Assembly (NCBI RefSeq): GCF_030271215.1
Contig: NZ_JASNGB010000056.1
Coordinates: forward strand, 1 to 15,521
Length of the DNA stretch: 15,521 bases
Source: Deinococcus rhizophilus
Lineage (GTDB): Bacteria > Deinococcota > Deinococci > Deinococcales > Deinococcaceae
Direction: 5' to 3'
The translations under genes were made by a program, and so were the position numbers. Shown here in pieces: positions 1 to 14,203 of this stretch (position 1 is the stretch's first letter; every line of letters starts with the position of its first letter). The notes under the pieces are model-generated. The model was not told the DNA's origin, searched no databases, and saw nothing but the letters and a program-made list of their open reading frames with translations.

Positions 1-558
1 GGGGGCGGGCGCCTCGGGCGCGGCCTGCGGGCCGTGGACCTCGCCCGAGAAGGCCGCGAGCTGCACGTCCTTGGGGATGTCCACCAGCACCGGGCCGGGG
101 CGCCCCGAGCGGGCGATGCGGATCGCCTCGGCCACGACGCGCGGCAGGTCGTCCGCCTCCTGCACCACGTAGTTGTGCTTGGTAATGGGGAGGGTGATCC
201 CGGTGATGTCGGCTTCCTGAAAGGCGTCGGTGCCCATCAGGTGCCGGGCCACGTTCCCGGTGATCGCCAGCAGCGGCACCGAGTCCATCATCGCGTCGGC
301 CAGGCCGGTCACCAGGTTGGTGGCACCCGGCCCACTCGTCGCCAGGCACACGCCGAGGTCGCCGGTCACCTTGGCCCAGCCTTCCGCCGCGTGAATCGCG
401 CCCTGCTCGTGCCGCGCGAGGATATGGCGGATGTCCGGAAAGAGGGTCAGCGCGTCATACACCGGCATGATCGCGCCGCCGGGATAGCCGAAGACGGTCC
501 CCACGCCGTGCGCGGCGAGCGTCTGCCAGAGGGCCTGGGCGCCGTTGGGAGGGGTCAT
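1..558 (-). CDS. ilvB: Acetolactate synthase large subunit, N-terminal part (cut by window edge)
   Basis: The first 186 codons are present and the frame is open to base 1, so the gene continues outside the window. Acetolactate synthase is a cytoplasmic ThDP/FAD enzyme that condenses pyruvate with pyruvate or 2-oxobutyrate, the first common step of Val/Leu and Ile synthesis. Visible hallmarks are GYPGGAI (residues 24-30), [12 protein letters not shown] with the catalytic Glu51 that activates Th[26 protein letters not shown] and [14 protein letters not shown]. These match the ThDP pyrimidine-binding domain of biosynthetic AHAS. No ATG, GTG or TTG lies in frame just upstream, so ATG 558-556 is the likely start. 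Its own ribosome site is weak (GGAG), and it overlaps the stop of a short upstream ORF as ATGA, which suggests coupled translation. Expression is probably controlled by the attenuator at 670-792. The regulatory subunit ilvN is not in the window. Confidence 0.96.
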   Translation of the reverse strand, partial: MTPPNGAQALWQTLAAHGVGTVFGYPGGAIMPVYDALTLFPDIRHILARHEQGAIHAAEGWAKVTGDLGVCLATSGPGATNLVTGLADAMMDSVPLLAITGNVARHLMGTDAFQEADITGITLPITKHNYVVQEADDLPRVVAEAIRIARSGRPGPVLVDIPKDVQLAAFSGEVHGPQAAPEAPAP

Positions 559-632
559 GGCCGGCTCCGCGCAGGGTGGGTCCAGGCAGGGTGGGTCCGG
601 GGCTGCGGGTGGGGCTGGGGACGAATGCTCAT
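555..632 (-). CDS. Short upstream ORF overlapping the ilvB start (possible translational coupler)
   Basis: This 25-codon ORF starts at ATG 632-630 after a perfect AGGAGG (645-640), the best ribosome site near ilvB. Its TGA overlaps the ilvB ATG in an ATGA junction. The predicted peptide begins [12 protein letters not shown] and is rich in Pro, His and Arg. It has one Ile and no Leu or Val, so it is not itself a branched-chain sensing peptide. It lies downstream of the attenuator terminator, so only read-through transcripts carry it. The simplest reading is that ribosomes load here and reinitiate at ilvB. An alternative is that this is a chance ORF, or that homologues fuse it to ilvB by frameshift; the sequence alone cannot decide. 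Confidence 0.5.
   Translation of the reverse strand: MSIRPQPHPQPRTHPAWTHPARSRP
571..598 (+). repeat. 13-bp direct repeat with 15-bp period inside the ilvB upstream ORF
   Basis: The 13-mer GCAGGGTGGGTCC occurs at 571-583 and again at 586-598. The 15-bp period preserves the reading frame and gives a five-residue repeat (THPAW / THPAR) in the minus-strand upstream ORF. It looks like a recent in-frame slippage duplication. Confidence 0.85.
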
Positions 633-669
633 CTCTTGACCTCCTGTGACCTGCTGTGCGCTGGGAACG

Positions 670-698
670 AAAAATCCCGCCCTCTGGTTGGGGACGGG
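670..698 (-). terminator. Intrinsic terminator (attenuator) in the ilvB leader
   Basis: Read on the minus strand, CCCGTCCC (698-691) pairs with GGGCGGG (682-676) with one bulged U. This gives a 7-bp all-GC stem around an 8-nt loop (690-683), followed by A and five Ts (674-670). It lies between the leader peptide and the ilvB ribosome sites. Its 5' arm overlaps the antiterminator segment 702-695, so the two structures exclude each other. Confidence 0.85.
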
Positions 699-742
699 GT
701 TTGCGGGAGCAACGCGCGGACGCTCAGCCTCCAGAAACCCCG
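695..742 (-). promoter_or_regulatory. Candidate antiterminator hairpin of the ilvB attenuator
   Basis: The leader RNA segment CGGGGTTT (742-735), inside the last third of the leader peptide gene, is exactly complementary to AAACCCCG (702-695). That second segment includes the first bases of the terminator's 5' arm. A ribosome stalled on the ATC or first CTT codons (762-754) would leave 742-735 free to pair and would block the terminator. A ribosome that reaches the stop (726-724) would cover it and let the terminator form. The complementarity is seen directly; the mechanism is inferred from classical amino-acid attenuators. Confidence 0.68.
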
Positions 743-780
743 GGGCCAAGAAGAAGCGCGATCACGGTGCGCGGCGGCAT
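724..780 (-). CDS. ilvB leader peptide (branched-chain amino acid attenuator)
   Basis: An 18-residue ORF reads MPPRTVIALLLGPGVSGG. Val, Ile and three consecutive Leu residues form a cluster (codons GTG, ATC, GCG, CTT, CTT, CTT at 765-748), covering all three end products of the pathway that ilvB opens. CTT is used for Leu here although the neighbouring genes strongly prefer CTG and CTC, as expected for a sensing codon. There is no Shine-Dalgarno; the ATG lies exactly 6 nt after a -10 type hexamer TACGGT, so the transcript is probably leaderless and starts at this ATG. The ORF is followed by an antiterminator segment and an intrinsic terminator. The frame stays open upstream, but the longer version lacks a sensible start. 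Confidence 0.82.
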   Translation of the reverse strand: MPPRTVIALLLGPGVSGG

Positions 781-786
781 AGCAGC

Positions 787-792
787 ACCGTA
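787..792 (-). promoter_or_regulatory. -10 box TACGGT of the ilvB leader transcript (leaderless type)
   Basis: TACGGT (792-787) followed by 6 nt and then the leader peptide ATG places the expected transcription start on or next to the ATG. No convincing -35 hexamer is visible 17 nt upstream. The call rests on the TANNNT spacing shared with ilvD, the gene at 3034 and the leuC leader. Confidence 0.58.
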
Positions 793-893
793 CGGCGCGG
801 GCGGGGGCCGGGCACGGCGGTGACCTAGACGAGTGGGGCAGTGTAGGGGGGGGCAGGCCCGGAGCAGCGCCCAATGGCTGATGCTGAATCCGG

Positions 894-1193
894 TCATACG
901 TAGATCGGCACCAGAAACCACGCCGCCACGCCGCCCAGCAGCACCCCCAGCGCCCCACCCAGCACGGCGGCCCTGCCCGTGCTTTCCGGCCTGAGCCGCA
1001 GCGCGAGCAGCGTCAGGACTGCCCCGGCCCCGATCAGCCCGCCCGACACTGCCTGAAAGCTGTCAACCCTCTCTCCTACGGTGAGGCCCGGCAGGGCAGA
1101 GCCGACCAGCACATGCAGTCCCAGCGTCAGGAAGAAGATGGGAAAGCCCACGCTGAAGGCGAGTAGAAAGCGGCGGTCACGGGCGCGGATCAT
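894..1193 (-). CDS. Small three-pass membrane protein of unknown function
   Basis: This encodes 99 residues with three hydrophobic segments at about 10-32, 46-66 and 75-96, a basic N-terminus (MIRARDRR, cytoplasmic by the positive-inside rule) and a glycine-rich last helix (GGALGVLLGGVAAW). Codon third positions are strongly G/C, as in true genes here. I do not recognise a family. The ATG at 1193 has no Shine-Dalgarno; a TAGCTT hexamer lies 13 nt upstream on the same strand and could give a very short 5' UTR. It is divergent from ilvD and points the same way as ilvB. A function in amino acid metabolism is not supported by its sequence. Confidence 0.75.
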   Translation of the reverse strand: MIRARDRRFLLAFSVGFPIFFLTLGLHVLVGSALPGLTVGERVDSFQAVSGGLIGAGAVLTLLALRLRPESTGRAAVLGGALGVLLGGVAAWFLVPIYV

Positions 1194-1255
1194 GGAATGC
1201 GCCCCAAGCTAGCACCCGTCTGATCAACTGCCTGTCCCCGCCTTGCCCACCGCGT

Positions 1256-1261
1256 TAGGGT
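1256..1261 (+). promoter_or_regulatory. -10 box TAGGGT of ilvD (leaderless type)
   Basis: TAGGGT ends 5 nt before the ilvD ATG at 1267, and there is no ribosome site between them. This is the spacing expected if transcription starts at the A of the start codon. No leader peptide or terminator precedes ilvD, so it appears to lack the attenuation seen at ilvB and leuC. A -35 match is not convincing. Confidence 0.6.
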
Positions 1262-1266
1262 GGTCT

Positions 1267-3024
1267 ATGGGAGACTCCGCGCCAGCACGCCGCAGCGACA
1301 CCATCAAGTCGGGCTTCGAACGCGCCCCGCACCGCAGCCTGCTGCGGGCGACCGGGGTGATCGAGCGCGAGAGCGATTTCGGCAAGCCCTTTATTGCCGT
1401 GTGCAACAGCTACATCGACATTATTCCGGGGCACGTGCATTTGCAGGAGTTCGGGCGGGTGGTCAAGGCGGCGGTCCGGGAGGCGGGCGGCATTCCCTTC
1501 GAGTTCAACACCATTGGCGTGGACGACGGCATCGCGATGGGCCACGCGGGCATGAAGTACAGCCTGCCCAGCCGCGAACTGATCGCGGACTCGGTGGAGA
1601 CGGTCGTGCAGGCGCACCAGTTCGACGCGATGATCTGCATTCCCAACTGCGACAAGATCGTCCCGGGAATGCTGATGGGCGCGATGCGCTGCGACATCCC
1701 CACCATCTTCGTGAGCGGCGGGCCGATGCTGCGCGGCCTCACGAAGGCGGGGCGGCGGGTGGACCTCGCCTCGGTCTTTGAGGGGGTGGGGGCCTTCCAG
1801 GCGGGCCGGATGGGTGCCGACGAACTGCGCGAGCTCGAGGAACAGGCCTGCCCCACCTGCGGGAGCTGCTCGGGGATGTTCACCGCCAACTCGATGAACT
1901 GCCTGTGCGAGGCGCTGGGAATGAGCCTGCCGGGGAACGGGACCATTCCGGCGACCGATCCCCGGCGGCATGAGCTGGCACGGGCGGCGGCGAGGCAACT
2001 GCTGGTGCTGCTGGAGCGCGGCATCACCCCCCGCCAGATCGTGACCGCCGAGGCCATCGACAACGCCTTCGCCCTCGACATGGCGATGGGCGGATCGACG
2101 AACACGGTGCTGCATACCCTCGCCATCGCGCACGAGGTGGGGGTGGAGTATCCCCTCTCCCGGCTCAACGAGGTGTCCGACCGGGTGGCGAACCTGTGCA
2201 AGATCGCGCCCAGCAGCGACTTTCACATTCAGGATCTCGACGAGGTGGGCGGCGTCAGCGTGATCCTGCGCGAGCTGTTCCAGCGGGAAGGCATCCTGCA
2301 CCGGGGCTGCATGACGGCGACCGGGCAGCCGCTGGAAGCCAACGTGGAAGGGGCGCCCGCCCCCGACGGCGACGTGGTGCGGGCCTGGGACAACGCCTAC
2401 TCGCCCACCGGGGGCTTACGGCTGCTGTTCGGCAACCTCGCGCCGGAGGGGGGCGTGGTGAAGTACGCGGGTGTGGTGCCCGCCATGCGCCGCTTCGAGG
2501 GGCCAGCCATCGTCTACGACTCCATGGAGGCCGCCAACGCGGGCATCCTGGGGGGCGAGGTGCGGGCCGGGCACGTCGTCGTGATCCGCTACGAGGGGCC
2601 GCAGGGCGGGCCGGGGATGCAGGAGATGCTCTCTCCGACGGCCAACCTCGCCGGGATGGGCCTGGGCGAGAGCGTCCTGCTGCTCACCGACGGCCGCTTC
2701 AGCGGAGCCACGCGCGGCGGCTCCATCGGCCACGTCTCGCCGGAAGCGAGCGCGGGCGGTCCCATCGCCCTCGTGCAAAACGGCGACCGCATCCGGGTGG
2801 ACATGGACGCCGGAACGCTCGACCTGCTCGTCTCCGGGGAGGAACTGGCGCGGCGGCGGGCAGGGTGGAAGCCCGTTGTCAAACCCATTCCCGGAAAGTG
2901 GCTCAAGCGCTATGCCCGGCTGGTCACCAGTGGGAGCCGGGGAGCGGTGCTGGACGATGGGACGGGGCCGCTGGCCGCCGCGCCTCTCCCCCGGCGTCAG
3001 GTGGAAAGCAGCCCCCAGCGGTAG
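1267..3024 (+). CDS. ilvD: Dihydroxy-acid dehydratase
   Basis: IlvD dehydrates 2,3-dihydroxy-isovalerate and 2,3-dihydroxy-3-methylvalerate to the 2-oxo acids, the third common step of Val/Leu/Ile synthesis, using a Mg2+ and Fe-S centre. The 585-residue protein has the normal family length. It shows [14 protein letters not shown] near the N-terminus, [12 protein letters not shown] (Cys124, Cys128, the metal-site lysine of CDK), [18 protein letters not shown] (Cys195, 198, 201), [13 protein letters not shown], and [19 protein letters not shown] from residue 476. Cys128 and Cys201 match conserved cluster ligands of the IlvD/Edd family. Sugar-acid dehydratases of the same family are possible by homology, but the pathway neighbours argue for IlvD. 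I chose ATG 1267 over the TTG at 1243 because it follows the -10 box by 5 nt. The TAG stop overlaps the next gene's -10 box. Confidence 0.98.
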   Translation: MGDSAPARRSDTIKSGFERAPHRSLLRATGVIERESDFGKPFIAVCNSYIDIIPGHVHLQEFGRVVKAAVREAGGIPFEFNTIGVDDGIAMGHAGMKYSLPSRELIADSVETVVQAHQFDAMICIPNCDKIVPGMLMGAMRCDIPTIFVSGGPMLRGLTKAGRRVDLASVFEGVGAFQAGRMGADELRELEEQACPTCGSCSGMFTANSMNCLCEALGMSLPGNGTIPATDPRRHELARAAARQLLVLLERGITPRQIVTAEAIDNAFALDMAMGGSTNTVLHTLAIAHEVGVEYPLSRLNEVSDRVANLCKIAPSSDFHIQDLDEVGGVSVILRELFQREGILHRGCMTATGQPLEANVEGAPAPDGDVVRAWDNAYSPTGGLRLLFGNLAPEGGVVKYAGVVPAMRRFEGPAIVYDSMEAANAGILGGEVRAGHVVVIRYEGPQGGPGMQEMLSPTANLAGMGLGESVLLLTDGRFSGATRGGSIGHVSPEASAGGPIALVQNGDRIRVDMDAGTLDLLVSGEELARRRAGWKPVVKPIPGKWLKRYARLVTSGSRGAVLDDGTGPLAAAPLPRRQVESSPQR

Positions 3025-3027
3025 GCT
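3022..3027 (+). promoter_or_regulatory. -10 box TAGGCT overlapping the ilvD stop codon
   Basis: TAGGCT lies exactly 6 nt before the GTG start at 3034, and its first three bases are the ilvD TAG stop. The same GGTAGGCT plus 6 nt arrangement precedes the leuC leader peptide. It would give the gene at 3034 its own leaderless transcript in addition to read-through from ilvD. Confidence 0.5.
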
Positions 3028-3033
3028 CAGCCT

Positions 3034-3573
3034 GTGCGCGTGAACTCTGCTTTGCTCGTGCTGGGCGTGCTGGGGGGCCTGCTCCTCGGTGTGCCCCTGC
3101 TGCTGGTCGGCGGCTACATCTGGCAGGCGGGGCTGGACCTCCGCTCGCCGTCGTCCAGCCGCGAGTGGATCAGCCTGTGCGCCCGTGGCCGCGAGGACCT
3201 CTTCTGCAAGGCGGCGAACCGGGTGGTGCGGCGGGAGGTGCCCGGCCCCTTCGCCCTGATCTATCCCGGCGTCACGGGGGACCGCGACCTCAAGGCGACG
3301 CTGACCGTCTGGAAGGGACGCCTCCCCACGGCGGACGAACTGGAAGCGCTGGTCCGCGCCAACCTCTTCGTGGGGCCGGGCCTGAAGACGGGCCAGATGC
3401 GCTCGCTGGACGGGCAGGTGCGGCGGGTGACCTGCGGGGCAGGTGAGCTGGCACGCTGCCGGGTCGGGCCGCTGGAGGTCTATCCGCATACCCGGCCGGG
3501 CCGTGCGGACGACGGGCGGGTCTATCTCCCGTCCGGACGTGACCGGACCCAGACGTTCCTGCCGCCCCGCTGA
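3034..3573 (+). CDS. Membrane-anchored or exported protein of unknown function
   Basis: This encodes 179 residues. Residues 5-29 form one long hydrophobic segment ([20 protein letters not shown]) that fits an uncleaved signal anchor. The remainder is polar and contains four cysteines (49, 58, 134, 142), which could form disulphides outside the membrane. I recognise no family or catalytic motif. Start choice: GTG 3034 sits 6 nt after TAGGCT with no Shine-Dalgarno; a second GTG at 3040 is possible. It begins 9 nt after the ilvD stop, but its apparent own promoter means it need not be part of the same function. Codon use is like its neighbours. Confidence 0.75.
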   Translation: MRVNSALLVLGVLGGLLLGVPLLLVGGYIWQAGLDLRSPSSSREWISLCARGREDLFCKAANRVVRREVPGPFALIYPGVTGDRDLKATLTVWKGRLPTADELEALVRANLFVGPGLKTGQMRSLDGQVRRVTCGAGELARCRVGPLEVYPHTRPGRADDGRVYLPSGRDRTQTFLPPR

Positions 3574-3635
3574 CCCCGGCCCGAACAGACGTGGCTTGAG
3601 CAGACAGGCTCTTCTCTGCCCCGCCCCCGCCCCGG

Positions 3636-3641
3636 TAGGCT
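3636..3641 (+). promoter_or_regulatory. -10 box TAGGCT of the leuC leader transcript (leaderless type)
   Basis: GGTAGGCT is followed by 6 nt (GCCCAC) and the leader peptide ATG at 3648, the same spacing as at ilvB and at 3034. A TTGAGC at 3596-3601 resembles a -35 box but is 34 nt away, too far to pair with this -10. Confidence 0.57.
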
Positions 3642-3647
3642 GCCCAC

Positions 3648-3716
3648 ATGTTCACCGTTCCCGGCCACAGCGGAGGCGCCCCCAGCGGGCAGCTTCTTCT
3701 TGGGTGGGGGCGCTGA
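3648..3716 (+). CDS. Leucine leader peptide upstream of leuC
   Basis: This 22-residue ORF starts [10 protein letters not shown] and ends [10 protein letters not shown]. The only leucines are three in a row, encoded CTT CTT CTT at 3693-3701, the same rare triplet used in the ilvB leader peptide. It has no Shine-Dalgarno and follows a -10 box by 6 nt, so it is probably read from a leaderless mRNA. Its stop is 24 nt before the foot of a strong intrinsic terminator, and leuC follows. Leu-only control fits an operon specific for leucine and supports naming the downstream aconitase-family gene leuC rather than the homoaconitase of lysine synthesis. Confidence 0.82.
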   Translation: MFTVPGHSGGAPSGQLLLGWGR

Positions 3717-3747
3717 GCGCGAGCACCCGCGTTCACCACCGGCCCCT
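3702..3747 (+). promoter_or_regulatory. Alternative pairings in the leuC leader (possible antiterminator)
   Basis: GGGGGC (3706-3711), just after the CTT codons, can pair with GCCCCT (3742-3747), part of the terminator's 5' arm, and GGTGG (3703-3707) with CCACC (3736-3740). A competing local hairpin GGGTG (3702-3706) with CACCC (3724-3728) encloses GCGCTGAGCGC. These pairings are weaker and more ambiguous than at ilvB, and a ribosome stalled on the last CTT would partly cover 3702-3711. Which structure acts as antiterminator is not settled by eye. Confidence 0.35.
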
Positions 3748-3780
3748 GGAGTCCACACGGCTCCGGGGGCCTTCCTTTTT
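3741..3780 (+). terminator. Intrinsic terminator (attenuator) before leuC
   Basis: GGCCCCTGGAG (3741-3751) pairs with CTCCGGGGGCC (3761-3771) over 11 positions with a single G-U, around a 9-nt loop, and is followed by TTCCTTTTT. It stands between the Leu leader peptide and the leuC ribosome site AGGAGG (3788-3793). Transcription must pass it to reach leuC, which makes it a regulated attenuator rather than an end-of-operon terminator. Confidence 0.87.
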
Positions 3781-3802
3781 CTCCCGCAGGAGGTCTTTGC
3801 AG

Positions 3803-5092
<1,290 letters not shown>

Positions 5093-5103
5093 GGGAGGCG
5101 AGA

Positions 5104-5266
5104 ATGACCCCTGCCTCTCTTCCTCGTGACGGCTCTCGCTGCCCTGAGCCTCTGGAGCCTGATCCGCCCCGAGTAGCCCGTGCGAGCGGTCGGCGCCTTC
5201 CTGCTAGGCGGGGTGCTGGGGAGTGGGATCTGGTTCGGCCTGTTTGGACTCGGCGGACTGATCTGA
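5104..5266 (+). pseudogene. Decayed copy of the downstream small membrane-protein gene (C-terminal half)
   Basis: Translated from 5108, this stretch gives a hydrophobic segment (LFLVTALAALSLWSLIRPE), a TAG at 5174-5176, then VRAVGAFLLGGVLGSGIW, FGLFGLGGLI and a TGA at 5264-5266. That aligns with the end of the intact protein at 5314-5616 (RFHGAFLLGGVLGGAFWF, FGLAGLV, stop). The DNA of the matching last 75 bases is roughly 70% alike by eye. An ATG at 5104 with a GGGAGG ribosome site is out of frame by one base, so one frameshift plus one nonsense change would explain the loss. Alternatively the GTG at 5180 begins a genuine 28-residue single-helix peptide. Confidence 0.5.
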
Positions 5267-5313
5267 AACGGGAGTGCGGCGTTGCTATGGGGCGCGGGGG
5301 GACAGAATGAGCC

Positions 5314-5616
5314 ATGCCCCGTGCCCTCATGCTGATCTTCCGTGGCCTGCTGGGCGCCGTCGTCCTCGGGTATCCGCTGTTCCTGAGTTTCGCCGTTCTA
5401 TTGGCGAGCCTTGCAACCGCGAACATAGCCACATACTGGTTCTACCCGTGGGGCCTGCTCCTGGCTGCCTCTCCTCTGCTCGTCTTGCTGATTCTGGCCG
5501 TCGTCTGGCTGCGCCGCCCTGCCGAAATCTGGCGTTTTCACGGCGCTTTTCTACTGGGCGGGGTTCTGGGCGGCGCGTTCTGGTTCAGCCGGTTCGGGCT
5601 AGCGGGGCTGGTGTGA
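5314..5616 (+). CDS. Small three-pass membrane protein of unknown function
   Basis: This encodes 100 residues with hydrophobic spans at about 7-35, 45-66 and 76-97; the last is glycine-rich (GAFLLGGVLGGAFWF). No family is recognised. It lies between leuC and leuD on the same strand, and its stop overlaps the next gene's GTG by 4 nt (GTGA at 5613-5616), so the two membrane proteins are probably co-translated and may work together. No Shine-Dalgarno precedes the ATG; CAGAAT (5303-5308) lies 5 nt upstream, where the leaderless -10 boxes of this region sit, but it departs from the TANNNT pattern. A decayed copy of its C-terminal half lies just upstream. A link to leucine metabolism is suggested only by position. 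Confidence 0.72.
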   Translation: MPRALMLIFRGLLGAVVLGYPLFLSFAVLLASLATANIATYWFYPWGLLLAASPLLVLLILAVVWLRRPAEIWRFHGAFLLGGVLGGAFWFSRFGLAGLV

Positions 5617-5975
5617 GCGCTTTTTTCGGCGTGGGCCTGCTCCTTAACCTCGCGTGGATGGCCCTCGGGCTGCGGCAGGTGCGAGCGGTAGAACGCCCGG
5701 CGATGCTGGGGACGGCTGCGGGGCTGCTGATCGTGGCCGGACTGCTGGCTCTCTTTACCGTGCGCGAAATGCCGATGGCCGCCCACCTCACCTACCCGAT
5801 CAGCCTGATCCTGTGGCCCGCCTTTCTGGCGCTCTGCCTCGTCGCTGGCCTGGTGTTCCTGCTGCGGAACAACTGGGCGCGGGGCTGGCCGCTGCTGGGG
5901 CTGCCCGTATCCGCCCTTCTCGCCCTGTTGATTCTGGCCCCGCTGCGGACGGCGGCGGGCCTGCCGCCCTTTTGA
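5613..5975 (+). CDS. Four-pass membrane protein of unknown function
   Basis: This encodes 120 residues from GTG 5613, which overlaps the preceding stop as GTGA. Hydrophobic spans lie at about 3-20, 30-50, 62-84 and 93-112, and basic residues occur in the loops after the first span and at 85-90 (RNNWAR). No family is recognised. It ends 17 nt before leuD and would be transcribed with it. An in-frame open stretch extends far upstream, but it runs antiparallel in character to a membrane protein and overlaps the preceding gene, so the overlapping GTG is the natural start. Confidence 0.75.
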   Translation: MSAFFGVGLLLNLAWMALGLRQVRAVERPAMLGTAAGLLIVAGLLALFTVREMPMAAHLTYPISLILWPAFLALCLVAGLVFLLRNNWARGWPLLGLPVSALLALLILAPLRTAAGLPPF

Positions 5976-5992
5976 GTCCTCAAGGAGTCTCC

Positions 5993-7613
<1,621 letters not shown>

Positions 7614-7621
7614 GGCGGGAA

Positions 7622-7646
7622 CCCGGGCGGACAGGCCCGGGCCTTC
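7622..7646 (+). terminator. GC-rich hairpin after leuB (weak terminator candidate)
   Basis: CCCGGGC (7622-7628) pairs perfectly with GCCCGGG (7635-7641) around GGACAG, with the tail CCTTCC. The stem is strong and correctly placed right after the leuB stop, but there is no real U tract, so its efficiency is doubtful. Confidence 0.45.
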
Positions 7647-7652
7647 CGCCGA

Positions 7653-7805
7653 TCACATGGACCTGTCGGCGGGATAGCGGACGGCCCGGCGGCGCTGCCC
7701 GGCCTCGTTCAGGCGCGGGGTGGTGTTGACCGACAGGCCCACCGTCCCGAACGCCGAGACGCCCTGAGGCTCTTGGTCCCTGTCACCACCTACCCGGCAG
7801 ACGAA
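7653..7805 (-). pseudogene. Possible C-terminal gene fragment in the leuB-gltD gap
   Basis: On the minus strand a frame open from after the TGA at 7808-7806 to a TGA at 7655-7653 encodes about 50 residues that include SAFGTVGLSVNTTPRLNEAG and end RYPADRSM. Third codon positions are strongly G/C as in the real genes, and the residue mix looks protein-like. There is no in-frame ATG and no ribosome site; only an internal GTG could start it. It may be the tail of a gene lost by deletion. I do not recognise the family, and chance cannot be excluded. The remaining gap 7806-7872 shows no feature, including no clear terminator after gltD. Confidence 0.3.
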
Positions 7806-7872
7806 TCAGGCGGAGTGAGACAAGGGCAACAGAGCGGCTCAGGTACGAACAGCTCCGTTCCCCCTGGAAAGC

Positions 7873-9342
<1,470 letters not shown>

Positions 9343-9365
9343 GTCCGCTCCTCAACTCCTCAGCT

Positions 9366-14093
<4,728 letters not shown>

Positions 14094-14135
14094 CAGGCAC
14101 TCCTCTCCGGTCGGCGCCAGGCGCTGCGGAGTTAA

Positions 14136-14141
14136 ATCATA
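14136..14141 (-). promoter_or_regulatory. Candidate -10 box TATGAT of gltB
   Basis: On the minus strand TATGAT (14141-14136) lies about 43 nt before the gltB ATG, in the most AT-rich patch of the region (TTTGTATGATTTAAC). This gives an ordinary 5' UTR that contains the ribosome site. No good -35 hexamer is found 16-18 nt upstream; the palindrome at 14146-14161 fills that space. Confidence 0.38.
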
Positions 14142-14145
14142 CAAA

Positions 14146-14161
14146 GCGTGTATACACACGC
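14146..14161. promoter_or_regulatory. Palindrome in the gltB promoter, candidate operator
   Basis: GCGTGTATACACACGC contains the perfect 10-bp palindrome GTGTATACAC (14148-14157) and also reads as GCGTGT-4-ACACGC. It lies directly upstream of the candidate -10 box of gltB, where a bound dimeric regulator would block or recruit RNA polymerase. The regulator is unknown. Confidence 0.4.
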
Positions 14162-14191
14162 CCTTCAGTTGTCCATGTGTGCTCCGTACGC

Positions 14192-14203
14192 AGAACCCGT
14201 TCT
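14192..14203. promoter_or_regulatory. Second palindrome upstream of gltB
   Basis: AGAACCCGTTCT is an inverted repeat of 5 bp arms (AGAAC/GTTCT) around CC, about 100 nt before the gltB start and about 40 bp from the first palindrome. Its short arms mean chance occurrence is possible. Confidence 0.25.

Noticed and set aside
34..639. 201-codon plus-strand ORF at the left edge
   Set aside because: It is antisense to ilvB, which shows unmistakable AHAS motifs in the minus strand.
1255..2301. 348-codon minus-strand open frame opposite ilvD, and similar frames opposite leuC and gltD
   Set aside because: These are antisense shadows of clearly identified enzymes. The composition is biased toward Arg, His, Ala and Pro, and they lack ribosome sites and conserved motifs.
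3596..3641. Classical -35/-10 pair for the leuC leader (TTGAGC with TAGGCT)
   Set aside because: The 34-nt spacing is far too long for one sigma-70 promoter; only the -10 is kept.
3648..3802. T-box riboswitch before leuC
   Set aside because: GGGTGG at 3702 recalls the T-box core, but the conserved AGGGTGGNACCGCG is absent and the leader is too short for a specifier stem. A leader peptide explains the region better.
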